DNA from: Gyrodactylus bullatarudis
Lineage: Eukaryota > Platyhelminthes > Monogenea > Gyrodactylidea > Gyrodactylidae
Length of the DNA: 64,000 nt
NCBI GenBank assembly: GCA_012064415.1
Contig: SSNU01000244.1
Span: 248,001 to 312,000, forward strand
Direction: 5' to 3'
Below, piece after piece: positions 1 to 11,958 of this stretch; position 1 is the stretch's first letter, and each line of letters begins with the position of its first letter. Both the position numbers and the translations under genes were made by a program. Under the pieces are notes generated by a model. The model had not been told where the DNA came from. It saw only the letters and a list, made by a program, of their open reading frames with translations, and ran no database searches.

Positions 1-567
1 ACATACAGCTGATGAAGCAAATAATGAATGAGTCATCATTGTATTGTGTGATTAAAAAGTTGAAATTAATGCCACCCCCATCCTCTTTTCACACTCTCAT
101 CTCCAACTCAATTCTTTTCAACAACAACAGACATCTATTCTAAAATACAATTCTGTTAATTCTGCTTTATAAATAACGACTACTACACTATTTTATATAT
201 TTATGTGTGTGTATATATGTCCAAAAATGAAACACTTTAAAGGGTCATCATCATTAACGTTGAATTTATCCCGTGGTTAATGGGAGAGAGTAGATTGCTC
301 TTCTCTCTTTCCCCTAATTTTAAATAGAAGAAGAAGCTTTCAAATGAAGAAGAAAGGAGAGTAGATAGTTTGGACACCTCATACCCAATTTTTAAAGCTC
401 TTATTCTTTTGTAATTAAGGATAAAGAGTGTAAAAACAAATATAAATAATATTTCAGTTTGAAAAATTAAAAATTTAACAGTTTTACATTACTCATTACT
501 TTTTAATTTAAAAAGTTTTTAATGCCAAATTTAAGGGTTGGAACGTAATAGAATCAGTTATGAACTA
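1..567. other. AT-rich flank, no gene seen
   Basis: No open frame, RNA gene or repeat that I can support. It holds simple AT-rich sequence, including a short TG/TA-rich run near 200-220, up to the TA dinucleotide where the Tc1 element begins. Confidence 0.5.
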
Positions 568-785
568 TAGTGGTCGACAAAAAAAAAGTATCCAGTCTAA
601 ATTCATATTAACTTATATATATGAACTCCTAATAAAAGAAACTATACATCATTCGATAGAGAAAAAAAAGTTCTATCCGTGTATGAACTCTGTTGTATTT
701 TAAATTCATTCATAGACTTTAAAATTCCGTTTTACTAGTTTCCATTGAATTGAAAAACGACAAATCAAAAGTATCCATTTTTATT
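568..785 (+). repeat. Left terminal inverted repeat of Tc1 element
   Basis: Begins TAGTGGTCGAC next to a TA dinucleotide. The outer direct repeat lies near 584-594 and the inner one at 767-777. The transposase stop codon (781-783 on the minus strand) falls inside the inner edge of this arm, so the coding region runs into the repeat. Confidence 0.9.
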
Positions 786-1791
786 TTGTAAAATCTCCGT
801 TGTTTTGAACAACACTCAGACATCTTTTAGGCATGGAGTAGTAAAGACCTTCAACTGTGTCTTTGTCTATAGATATCCATTCCTTGATTATGGTTTCTGT
901 CAAATCTTTCTTATTTAAAAATATTTTCCCGTTCGCATAAACTTTTCGAGTTAAAATTCCCCAAAGGTTCTCGATTGGGTTCAAATCCGGGCTGCGTGAA
1001 GGCCAAGATAATAAATCAATATTGTTATCTGAAAACCACTTTTTAGTCGAAGCAGATCGATGGCAAGGCGCATTATCTTGTTGAAAAACTAGCATCTCTT
1101 TTTCGATTTCCTTCTTAAACGGTAAAAGTTGATCTTCAAGTAACTTTTGGTAAGAATTTGAATTCAATTTTTCGTCTATTACAACCAAGTTGCCGGTATT
1201 TTTCGATGTAATAAAAGCCCAAACCATGATACTGCCACCTCCGAACCCACGCTTGATACGTGTCGGCTTAGGCAATGATTTATCTATCCAGCAAGAAGTG
1301 AGACCATCTGGACCATCCAAATTGAATTTTTTCTCATCTGAGAAGATAATCTTTGACCATTCCTGGTTTTCAATTATTCTTTTTGATGTCCAGTCTTTTC
1401 TAGCTATCTTGTCTTGTTCACTCAGGTTAGGAATGTTTCTAGGTCTTCCCCAAAAGATTTCAGGAATTTTTTTCAGATAACGCTGTATTGTCCTTGTGCT
1501 AACTGACAAATTGAGCTCAGATTTTATTTGCAAGGCAGAAAATCTTTTCTTAGTGGCAAGAAATTTTATTTTTTTCCCTTGTAGATTAGATATTGAAATC
1601 TTCCGACCTTGTTTTTTCTTATTTTTTGGGGGGGATTTCGGATTGAGTAATGAGCATATTGAGCGATGGGTACATCCAATTTTCTTGGCAGCTTGTCGCA
1701 TGCTCATACCGTTCTTTAGCAAGTTTAGAGCGAGAATTTTGTTCTCTGTACTCAACTTCGAGTATTTCGACTTAAGACCAGTAATTGACAT
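781..1791 (-). CDS. Tc1-family DD34E transposase, intact (336 aa)
   Basis: Cut-and-paste transposase that binds the element ends and integrates at TA. Residues about 12-50 form a first helix-turn-helix, followed by a basic linker containing GRK (62-64). Residues about 70-108 form a second helix-turn-helix, the usual bipartite paired-like DNA-binding region. The catalytic domain shows IIFSDEKKF with D152, then GGGSIMVW, then VFQQDNAPCH with D239, then SPDLNPIENLW with E274. The spacing between the last two acids is 34 residues, which is the Tc1 signature. The length, 336 residues, is normal for the family, and there is no stop or frameshift. The ATG chosen is the first Met of the open frame and precedes the complete N-terminal helix. 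The family and catalytic triad are seen directly; activity is inferred. Confidence 0.95.
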   Translation of the reverse strand: MSITGLKSKYSKLSTENKILALNLLKNGMSMRQAAKKIGCTHRSICSLLNPKSPPKNKKKQGRKISISNLQGKKIKFLATKKRFSALQIKSELNLSVSTRTIQRYLKKIPEIFWGRPRNIPNLSEQDKIARKDWTSKRIIENQEWSKIIFSDEKKFNLDGPDGLTSCWIDKSLPKPTRIKRGFGGGSIMVWAFITSKNTGNLVVIDEKLNSNSYQKLLEDQLLPFKKEIEKEMLVFQQDNAPCHRSASTKKWFSDNNIDLLSWPSRSPDLNPIENLWGILTRKVYANGKIFLNKKDLTETIIKEWISIDKDTVEGLYYSMPKRCLSVVQNNGDFTK

Positions 1792-1893
1792 TTTTTCAGC
1801 AATTTTTTTCGTTTTTTATCTGAAAAGAGCTAAAAGAGAATATTGCAAATAATCTTCTTATTGATAAATTATTTTGAACAGACAGAATATTAG

Positions 1894-2111
1894 CTGTAAA
1901 ATGAATACTTTTGATTTGTCGTTTTTCAATTCAATGGAAACTAGTAAAACGGAATTTTAAAGTCTATGAATGAATTTAAAATACAACAGAGTTCATACAC
2001 GGATAGAACTTTTTTTTCTCTATCGAATGATGTATAGTTTCTTTTATTAGGAGTTCATATATATAAGTTAATATGAATTTAGACTGGATACTTTTTTTTT
2101 GTCGACCACTA
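1894..2111 (-). repeat. Right terminal inverted repeat of Tc1 element
   Basis: Mirror copy of the left arm with very few differences, one being in the inner direct repeat (GTATTC instead of GTATCC). It ends CACTA next to TA at 2112-2113. Confidence 0.9.
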
Positions 2112-2283
2112 TAGTTCTAGAATTTCAAACAAACGATTTTTTTTCATTCTACTTTTGTTTAAGAATTAGAATTTGTACACCAATTCAAAATATTTTTTAA
2201 AGATACCAACAAAAATCCACTGCCAGATGACAAAAATTTGCATAAAACTTGTCATTAACAAACATTCTATTATAATAGATTAA

Positions 2284-2515
2284 TTACACAATCATGCAAA
2301 GAAAGTAGGTAGCAATAAAATTTGGAGGGCTGGTAGAGTTTGATGTGAAAGTATGAAATACCAACGTGTAGTTTTCGAGTAATTTGACATTTAGTACGAA
2401 AAAAATGAGTCAAATTTTATCCTATAGTGTTTTTTTGGTATTTCTTACTTTCACATCAAACTCTACCAGCCCTCCAAATTTTATTGCTACCTACTTTCTT
2501 TGCATGATTGTGTTA
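2284..2515. mobile_element. Small MITE with ~80 bp inverted arms and TTA flanks
   Basis: Arms at about 2287-2364 and 2436-2512 are inverted copies of each other, starting CACAATCATGCAAAG, around a ~70 bp loop. TTA lies on both sides (2284-2286, 2513-2515). A 3 bp TTA duplication is typical of PIF/Harbinger elements, but a TA duplication (Tc1/mariner) would also fit. It carries no coding frame and so is non-autonomous. Confidence 0.8.
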
Positions 2516-4282
2516 GAGATCTAATTAGAGATAGATTTTCTAAATTTTTGATTTCTACCCTGGGTCAGAATCAGAATGGGCTCTTCAATAGCATTCGAAT
2601 GATGCATAAAACATATAGTCCAAAACTTATTTATGAACTTATTTTGGCCATTTTTCTCATAATTATGATAAAAGCATATTATAATAAAAGCAAAAATATT
2701 TTCTCTTGATCATTCTCAAAATAGTATTAGTGGAATAAGTCTTAAGGACCAACTTATTTCTATCAAAAGCCTCTAAATCTTTGATGATTACTTGAAAGTA
2801 ATACAAATTTGAGAGATTTTTTACTAAAAATGGAACTTTGACACTATCACTGCCACTTTAATAGGAAATAATTTCGGATGAAAATTTATATAATTCGAAA
2901 CAAAAATTCGTTCTGAACTTCATTTTAACCCAGAGAAAATCAAATTGAACATTTTAGAATTGAAAAATCAATCCCTAATATCTATAAATAAAATTTTAAA
3001 CATGGGAAATTTCAATAGGAATTCTTTCTTCTTCGCTTATTTTCTATCAAATGAAAGCATTAACATAATAAATATGTCTTACGGTTCATCACATTCTTTC
3101 AATCTTGGTCCTAAACAAAACAGAAGCTTTCTAGTCAAGGGTATTCCGAAAAAATAAATAGACCATTTTCATGTATCTCTCCTATAGGAACAGAATCGTA
3201 CAATTATAAAAAGCGATGGTCTCTGGTTTTAGTGTTTTCTATTCCGTCCTCAGATTTATTATTATTATTTATTAAGAAATTTTTCCCAAAAAAAACCTAA
3301 AATAGAAAAATTTCTAGCTACAATCTTTGCTTAGATCCTGAACTGTAGATATTTTCTTGTAGAATAACCTAAAAAGAGTAAAATTTCTCAAAAAATTTCA
3401 TGTTTTAGACGTAATTTAGATCTACAAGATACTCATATTTAGTGAGCCTCTTCAATCACAGTTTTATGAATAAATAATAATTGCCTATTGAATATTTTGC
3501 TACGAAATCATTTTCAGAATACACGATACTCCCTTTAATGACTTGTTCAATTCTCTTCTCATGTTCATTCGTCCTAAATTCATTTTCACTTCACTAGACA
3601 AGAAATACATTAAGAATTTAAGATTTCAAATCTGCAGTTTGCTTGGTCTATTTTTTCCAATCTCTTCAATAAATGCGCATTTCATACCCTAAATCGTTTG
3701 AATGATGCAGCGAAAATTAATTTTGTCTGAGAAAAGAATCCAATCTCAGACTGTCTTTTACCATGGAAAATTTTCAATTATCATAGACTCAAAACCGAGC
3801 GAATAAAAAAGACCTACAGTTTGTCCCAGAAGCTTATGGAAATCTTCAACAATCTATCAGCTGTCTAATTTTTAATTGCTTCATGTATCTCAAAACAGTT
3901 GTAAATTGTGGTACTTTTTTAAAGAACTTGCAGCATCTAAACAAAACATATTTGAGGTAATTGATCTTATAGAGATGAAAATAATCCTTTGTTCGCTTGT
4001 TTTTTTCCCAAGTCCTGTTGTCTTCTGGCTCATACCGGCATACCTGTAGATGAAGAAAAAGATATCGTAGAAATTACTTCTTAACCCTATGGAGACGATA
4101 TAAAAACTAATCGAGAAGATAACTCACAATTAATATAAAACGATTCTAAATGCGATTATAATGAGAATTCTATTTAATTAGGATTACTCTATCTACTAAC
4201 AAGTAGATGAAAACTGAATTTTAATCATCAAAGTTTAGATATTTCTTTAGAAATTTATAAAATAGATTATTAAAATAGACCC
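2516..4282. other. AT-rich stretch without supported gene
   Basis: Only short open frames with no recognisable motif (for example 2945-3157, rich in I, N and S). I see no splice-bounded exon series, RNA gene or inverted repeat here. Confidence 0.4.
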
Positions 4283-4793
4283 GTGTAATAGGGATAACTT
4301 TTTAAGAGCAATTTTTCCCAGATGCCTACATAAATAAAGATGTTTTAGTATTTAAGGAATCTAGGTGTGAAATTTCTCTTAGATAAAACCTTTTCCTAGG
4401 GGTGATCTCAATACAACATAGTTTGAGAAAATAGCTTTTTTTCACGAAAATAAATCCCACTACTTTTGAGTAGTATGTACATTTTCTATAGCAATCGATG
4501 GTATTTTCGATTGATTCAAGAAAATACCTGATCTATATGGTAGGCTTGAACAAGTAATTAGCTTCAAACAAAAACAATTTATTCTAAGATTGATTATTTT
4601 TAGCTTTCAAAAATTCGAATATAATTGGTTTTTTGACTTTCAATACATTGAGATAGGAAAATCATTCAACCTATTCACACCACCCCTAGGACTTTATCAG
4701 AACCTACATCATTTAGAATCGCCTTTAAATATTCTATCGAATGAGTGCTAGGAGAAAATTTTCTAATTTTCAAAAAATATCCCTACTGTGTAA
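4283..4793. mobile_element. Unclassified ~510 bp element E, copy 1
   Basis: Both borders and about half the length recur in reverse orientation at 42,770-44,740. There, 42,770-42,917 matches about 4650-4793, and 44,610-44,738 matches about 4283-4380 plus 4605-4655. The ends are imperfect inverted repeats around (A/G)TAGGGATA followed by a T-rich run. No coding frame is visible, which suggests a non-autonomous DNA element. The second copy is split by a Penelope-like insertion. Confidence 0.65.
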
Positions 4794-7700
4794 TAACTGA
4801 GAATTTCTGACTTTGAATAATTGCCCTATTTAGAAGGAGATTTATAAGATTAGAGTTGGATTCCTTTAGATTGTAATGCCTTAATAAAAAAAGACTGGAC
4901 TCGTAATATTTATCTTATTATAGTTTATTAATACTTGAAATCTTTCATATCCAATCAACTCCCCTTGAAGGACTGCTTGGCTTAAAATTAGAATTACAAA
5001 CCTTCCTCTTTGATCAGCCAAATAGCATTTTGTGGCATAAATTGAAACTTGTCAGAACCTACTTAAAAAGTTATTAAAGCTTGTTCATTTTCAATAATGT
5101 ATAACAGACAAATATTCAATTAGAGTCTAGTTTTTAAACGCTCGCATGGATAGATGTGCAAACAAATATAGTAAGGTGACATTTTGAGGTTTTTCTTCCT
5201 GGTTTCTTAACGATTTGCAAACTGCATCAATTGAAAATAATTTCTTCCTGTCTAGAATCTATTACATAATCATATATATTATTGCACATATTGTATATAT
5301 ATCTTAGTAGTGTAGTGTCGGAATATTATTTGTGTTCACCTAATCAAAATATGGTTTGTATTATTCAACATTTTGGAATAATCACTAATACATTTCACAT
5401 TTTGCCTAACAATGGTGTTGAACGTTAACACTGGTAATTAGTCGTTTATTTTCAATTTTCTGAATGCAAATCAATGCTGTCGCTTGTGGAATATTTGAAT
5501 TCTACAAAATTAGATTTGAGCTTTGATCTGAGAAGCTAGGATCTTATAATCAATAAACTTCTCAAAATATGTGTCAAATACATTCCATTTTCTTTTGATT
5601 TTCAACCTTACAGTCTCAATTTCAAATGTAGACTTCAATCTGCTGGGAATTCGCCTAAATTGGAATTACTGAAATCTTCTATCGATAAGATGAAATTAAT
5701 CTTCTTGTAGGTAAACAAAATATAAAAAGTCAAATTTACCCTTTGATGTCAAATGATTTTTACTTTCTTAATGTTGAAAATAATAAGGACTTATCCGTAG
5801 AATGTATGCAACATTTCTACAAAGCTTAAAGCTACAGTTATTCACTTGACTTTTTGTAATTAACGACTCGATGTCATTTTGCCGAAATAACTTATTTTTT
5901 AATCATTTACTAACCATAATTACAAAGATTTTGGCTTCAGAAGGGAATGAATATGATTTACCTCCTTACAGAATAAATAATTGCTTTAAAAAACCGCTCG
6001 ACGGCAAAGTACCTATCACAGTCAACTCTGGTAGTGCCAAATTAAGGATTTAAATGAATAAAATTGTAATTTACATCATTAAAAAAACCAAACAACAATC
6101 ATTTTGACCATAACGTAGTCAGAATCATTATTTCGAATTTAATTAAATGATCCGTATTAATGAAAATACTTAATTTTTTAGATATTCTTACTACTTTTAA
6201 GCGAATTCATTATTTTAAAGGCCCTAACAATCTTCATTTCTTAAAGAAATACTATTTTTATAGATGGGTCAATATGAACCTATCAAAAATATTGGGAAAT
6301 ATTATTAAAGATGGTTTTTCGATCAAGAAGGGGTCTCCAATAAAGTGAACACACAATGCTCAATGATGTATAGCTTCCTATTATTATTTTTTCGTTGCTT
6401 AATCCACTCAAAAGAAAAATAATAATCAAATTTATTCATAAAGATTAGTTAATGATCAATCTAAACTTTAATATAATTTTCCTCATTTCGAAAGAATTGA
6501 GCAATCAGTCAAATGATTTTGAAAAAAAACAAATAAACTAGCTGATGGAAAATCCCCCTGTTCAGGAAATATCTACACAGAAAAGTAGAGCACTCTCCCT
6601 TCATTCATAAATGTCACAACAGAAAAGATATTTAATTCTCGAATGTTGCTCTGACAAGCTTTATCTATTACTTGAGTTAATTCCAAGACTAATTTAAACT
6701 CATCGTCTCTACCACATTTCAAATAGTTTGAGCACTATTCAGAAACTATTTTTGTTAAATTTCTCACATTGAATTTTATGAACAAAGACAATTCCTTGGC
6801 TACTTTGAAAACTTTTATTTTCAATCAAGCATATTAATCAAAACACAGCTAGTAAAGAATTCTTCAACCTCTTTTATCTTTAGATTATGTGAAATCGAAA
6901 AATGTAACTTATCTGGAAAATAGCCTATTCTTGATAAAATGTTAGAATAATTTAGTCACAGAATAATAATTTGCGTATTCCGGGATATTGATAGATTCCC
7001 TATCGAATATAAATATTATAGGTCTTGTTGATCCGGGAATATTTATCCGTTTAAAGAGTCTCGAATGATTAAAACGTCTTAAAAATGGTAAATTGTTACA
7101 ATCTCATCTCATTCAAAATGGATCTTCAGTAATATACTTAAAATGTAATGTATTTCCCTTGCACAGATCCCCCCCTCATATTCCATTTTTGTTTACATAA
7201 TAATTCTTGTAATGGATATTCTGATTATCTGATCTATATAGCAATTTTGATTTTATTGACAAACTATATTTTGATGAATAAGATTATAATATTTTTGTTT
7301 CCATTCGTAAATACCTAGGAGATCTCATGTATGAAGAAGGAATAGATTACATTTCCATTGATCCAATCCTCATTTCTGAAAAAAATTCTCTATTTTTTGC
7401 TTTCTATGATTATTATTAAGAGATCTTCTATGATACCATGGATGCAAAAACGAAAAGAAATGAACTAAACACGAAAGATACTGTACAGTTAAAGTTGAAA
7501 GGAATTTCTTTTTCACTTATGTTTTCAGACGAAAAATATCAGCAGATTTGATTATCTTCATCAATGTAAAGACTGTTGAGTTTTCTCTTGAATATTATTC
7601 TAAAAATTTAACATTTTACTAAATGATTAATCTAAAAATTGTTTATACTCAATCAGTATTACTGATTGATTAGACATAGACCTTTTTTATTCTGTTTACT

Positions 7701-8825
7701 TATAAGTAGTTCATGTAAGATATTTGTTGTAAATTAGCGATAAAGTATTAAAATAATACCTTAAAATCGAAAAATAATACTTTTCAAATTTTTTAGATCT
7801 AAAAAAATTATTTTTTGAGGCTCTAATAATAACCAATTAAACTTTAAACTTACATCTTTAAAATTTATATATTTTTTATATGGAAATTCTTCTATTTATA
7901 GATAAATTTTATACTGCCTTCAGATCCTAGGTCATAATAATAGCATCTTTTTGGAAAAACAGATGATTGAAAAATATGTCTTTCGATCAAAAGATTAAAT
8001 TTACGCATCTTAAGTCATAAAGAGAGGCCTTTTCTAATATAGAATTTACAAAAAGTTCTTGCTATCTTTTTGTGTTCTCATATATTCTTTTAACTTTAAC
8101 AATTGTATGACTCAGACTTGGTATTTTGTTTAAATTTCAATTTGGCAAATTTCCGAATACCCAATCAGGACGAACCTTAGATATAGGTTATTGAATGGAA
8201 ATTATATTCATAATTATGAATAATAATGAAGATAGGTAAAAGATTTTTTTCAGGGAGAGTAACCTCGACGTTTTAAACCAGTCCAAAAACCTGCTCTCAC
8301 AAATAATCACCTTTCAGATGACTACAAAATCAAAATCTTCAGTTTAAGATAGGGGTTTTGAACTCACCCCTCAGTTTTAGATACTCTGTCAGAAAGGAGG
8401 CAGAAATGTGCAGAAAGAAATGATTTATAAATATAAAAACTGTTAATTGAAAATTTCCAAGGTCATAGAGAAAAAACTAAAATCCGTAACCAAGTGTTTC
8501 AATTTTTATTTTATAAAAATAACCATAAATTTCGTCAGCAATTTAAGGATGAATTATTCAGAAATGAAATTCTAGATTTAGCATCTTCTTCTCACCTTAG
8601 TAACAAAATGTCTCTGTATCTGAATGAGTAATTGTACGACTTTATCTATCAATGAGGTATTCGAATCGTTTTAATTAAAAACAATATATATGATACGAAT
8701 AGTATACAAATTAAAACTTTTTGTAATCTCAATGATCTTTTTATAGAATTTTTAGCAATAGAATCACGTTTGGAGTTTAACTCTTGCTCTTTAGTCAAGT
8801 TTGATTTCAAAGGTATTACGGATGT
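4794..8825. other. AT-rich intergenic sequence, no supported gene
   Basis: About 4 kb with only short, motif-free open frames (such as 5871-6053 and 6160-6348). I could not pair any part of it with other repeats in the window. Confidence 0.35.
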
Positions 8826-9461
8826 AAAGCTAATTGATATAGAGTTGGGAATCTATGATTTTTACGAAAACATCGATTTTTTCAACAAGAATTCGAATTT
8901 GGTAAAGATTTATTGGAATCCTTCTCATGTTGCCCACTTTTACCATTTGAAGAAAAAAATTCTGAAAAAAAATATTTTCATGTCATCTTTAAATTCTCAT
9001 TTGCCGCCAAAATCCCCTTTTTTCGAACTTTTAGCTGAAAATATAATTGTTGATTTGAAAGATGCAAGAAAATCGATTTTTTGATCATTTTCACTACTTG
9101 AAAATCTATAAAATTTTGATAATTTAAAATCTCTCGAAAATGGGGAAACTGATGATAATTTGATGGTGGTATTCAGCTTTTCTATCTAATCTTGATCCTG
9201 AAAAACCGCTATCTATCAGCTCTCCAGTTTCAAATCAACAAAAATTTTCAGCACAAATTTCAAAAAAATAGAATTTTGGCGCCAAATCGAAATTTGAAAA
9301 ATGACCATATTTTTCATAAAAATATTTATTTATTTTCCAAATTGTAAAAGTGGGCAACAAGAGTAGGATTCCAAAAAATCTTTAACAAATTCGAATTCTT
9401 GTTGAAAAAATCGAGATTTCTGTAAAAATCATAGATTCCCAACTTCACATCAACCAACTTT
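8826..9461. mobile_element. Foldback element family A, copy A1
   Basis: Long inverted-repeat element. The left arm starts AAAGCTAATTGATAT and the right arm ends in the complement of AAAGTTGGTTGATGT. Both continue into GTTGGGAATCTATGATTTTT and then an ATTCGAATT block and a GGAATCC block. The arms are about 260 bp around a short centre that contains the family motif GATCATTTTCACTACTTG. The open frame at 8770-9084 is a reading of the left arm and not a gene. No transposase is present, so this is a MITE-like or foldback element. Confidence 0.8.
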
Positions 9462-10216
9462 ATTCCTTGCACCATTTAACTTGAACAATTTATTGACCAT
9501 TTTAGATTTTTCAAATCTCCAACTTTCAGCCTGGGTCAGAGAGTCTAATTCAGTTTCTTGAAATGATTCTAATGACGTAAATCCTACATTTACTTGTGAC
9601 ATAATAGAGGTAGAATTTTTACATCGCCTTCAATAGAGTGGAAAAATTCTAAATTCTCATTTTATCAGAATAATTTTCTACAAAAGCTCTTGCCTTTTTT
9701 GTCTGTATTTTTGCAATTATTTTTGTGATAAAAATATGAAATATCACACAGGATCCACAGAATAACAAATTTCACTTGTAAGTAGAAGTCAGACCATCTT
9801 TTTGGTATTGGAAGCCTAAAAATAAAACTATTTTACGACATTGGAAATAACTATTTCTCAAAAATGATAACTCAATTTTACACCATTGAATAACTTTTAC
9901 GGTCGGGCATTTAAAAATTACAAAAATTGAATTTCTGAAATCTACTCTTCAATCCAACCAAGACGAGTCATTTTTTTCATTTTTAAGCAACCTCATATCA
10001 CAATATCATTTTAGATGTCAAGAGATTGCTGCAATAATTCAGTATCAAGAATAAATCGTCAAGTTCTTGATGTGTAGAGGTTTTAAACTGAATTTGGAAT
10101 TAGCAACTAGAAATTTCTAGTATAGAAGTATCGTCTGTTTTCAATTTTAAATCAATAGGAAAATTGTTTTGTTCCATGATGGAATCTGAAATCTTCAATA
10201 AAAATTAATAAAGGTC
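9462..10216. other. AT-rich spacer, nothing supported
   Basis: No motif-bearing frame, RNA gene or paired repeat was seen. Confidence 0.35.
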
Positions 10217-10483
10217 GATTCAATTGGGATATAACCAACCTTTTTCCAAAGCCTCTTCCAGACGTTTCAGTACTGAGATAGTCAAGTACCTTCTTCAGTG
10301 GATCATTAATTTAACGTTTATTCAATTTCGAATGGTTTGGTATGGACCAATAGGAATACCAAGGTTTTTAGATAAAATTAAAGAGAGTTCAGGTTACAAG
10401 CGTCTCATCCACTGAAGAAGGTACTTGACTATCTCAGTACCGGAACGTCTGGAAAAAGATTGGTTATATCCCAATCAATTTTA
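10217..10483. mobile_element. Foldback/MITE with ~80 bp arms
   Basis: The left arm (about 10,220-10,302) and right arm (about 10,407-10,481) are inverted copies beginning TTGGGATATAACCAA and ending CTTCTTCAGTGGAT. The left arm has a ~12 bp insertion. The ~100 bp loop is unrelated to other sequence in the window. The frame at 10,224-10,415 is an arm read-through. Confidence 0.75.
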
Positions 10484-11269
10484 AATATTTTGACAAGGTT
10501 ATTCCATATTGAATTTTAAGAAATTTTCAATAAGTTAATATTGGAAACTTACTTTTAGATTAAAAACTCAAAATTTCGAACTCTTGGTTGCTCTGTGAGA
10601 AAATGTTAAAATAAATGTCCTCTTTTTGAGTATGAATCATTTCCTTTCTTGCCTGGTTTTTGAATTCACTATCTTATGCAAATATTTGTTAATATCCTGA
10701 GAGGTAAATTTCTCAACTATGAGAGAGTATGAAATATTTTGGTCATTTAAAATTCAAATAAAATTCCAAATTCCCATCAGTATTATGTAATGCAGAGATT
10801 GAGTTCACACGCCAATATTATAATTACTCATTAGTTTAAATCTGTTTTTTTTTATATTTTCTTCTCATTGAATTATCCAGTGTGTAAAGGGGCAGATACA
10901 ACAATGATACTGGAGGAAATCAAAACAAAATTTCAGGTAAATTATAATCATTAGAAAAAAATCTATAATACACTAAAAAATTATCAATTGCCTTTTAAAA
11001 CGACTTTTATGAATGATACCGTTAATCTTGCTACTCTTGATTGTCTTACCTTTTGATTGGAAACTTAAACTTTTTAACCCTGGTAACAAGTTTAACGAAC
11101 TAGCCAGATAAAATTGTACAGAAAGCTCCAAAAAAAATAATAAATGTTTATAGACTTGATTAATTTTAGTTAAATTTACGAATAGTGAGATTTATTTCTA
11201 AACCAATAAAAAAGATTACGAATCTGTTTAATGATATCAGTTTCGAAAAATTTAATTCAGTCACACAAA
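10484..11269. other. AT-rich spacer, nothing supported
   Basis: No recognisable frame or repeat was seen. Confidence 0.35.
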
Positions 11270-11958
11270 ATTTTGTATGACTTCTACGAGACCCTCAAAA
11301 ATTCGAATTTATAAAAGATTTTTTGGAATCCTACTCATGTCGACCACTTCTACGATTTGAAGAAAGAAATTCTAAAATAAATTATTTTCATGAAAGATAT
11401 GATCATTTTTCAAATTTCGATTTGGCGCTAAAATTCCATTTTCTCGAACTTTGAACTCAAAATTTTTATTGATTTGAAAGTGGAACTGTGGTCAAAAGAT
11501 GTTTTTCAGGATCACAATAAGAAAAAAAAATCAAATATGCTGAATATGTTCTGATGGATAACCTCATTATCGTTTGGAACCTGAGTTTCGATCATTTGAT
11601 CATTTCACTACTTGAAAATTAATGAAATTTCAATAAATCGAAATCCCTCAAATCTTTCGAAAATTTATCGGCGATAATCGGTTTTCTTGTCTAATTCTGA
11701 TCCTGAAAAACATCTTTTGACCACAGTTCCACTTTCAAATCAATAAAAATTTTGAGTTCAAAGTTCGAGAAAATGGAATTTGGAAATTGAAAAATGACCA
11801 TATTTTTCATGAAAATAAATTATTTTAGAATTTCTTTCTTCAAATCGTAGAAGTTGTCGACATGAGTACGATTCCAAAAAATCTTTTATAAATTCGAATT
11901 TTTGATGAAAGAATCGAGGTTTTCGTAAAAATCCCAACTTCACATCAACCAACTTTAG
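11270..11958. mobile_element. Foldback element family A, copy A2
   Basis: The arms at about 11,270-11,560 and 11,640-11,958 are inverted copies. They share the family A blocks (ATTCGAATTTATAAAAG, TTTTTTGGAATC, then a long arm interior ending TTTCAGGATCA). The centre has the family motif GATCATTTCACTACTTG. The outer left tip is degraded, while the right tip keeps the complement of CTAAAGTTGGTTGATGTG. Confidence 0.8.

Larger units (their letters stand above)
568..2111 (-). mobile_element. Complete Tc1-type transposon with long IR/DR termini
   Basis: The element is about 1,544 bp, bounded on both sides by TA (566-567 and 2112-2113), the target site Tc1/mariner elements duplicate. The two ends are inverted repeats of about 218 bp (568-785 and 1894-2111) that match almost base for base. 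Each arm carries two copies of a short direct repeat, AAAAGTATCC, one near the outer tip (left arm near 584-594) and one at the inner border (767-777). This is the IR/DR arrangement known from the Sleeping Beauty branch of Tc1 elements, where the repeats are transposase binding sites. One uninterrupted transposase frame lies between the arms on the minus strand. Intact ends plus an intact frame suggest a young, possibly autonomous copy. Confidence 0.93.

Noticed and set aside
1190..1852. Plus-strand frames at 1190-1480 and 1496-1852
   Set aside because: They lie opposite the intact Tc1 transposase and have no motif of their own; antisense shadows.
8770..9084. 104-codon plus-strand frame
   Set aside because: It is a reading of the left arm of foldback copy A1; the same sequence is broken by stops in other family copies.
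10224..10415. 63-codon frame
   Set aside because: It crosses the arm and loop of a foldback element and has no protein motif.
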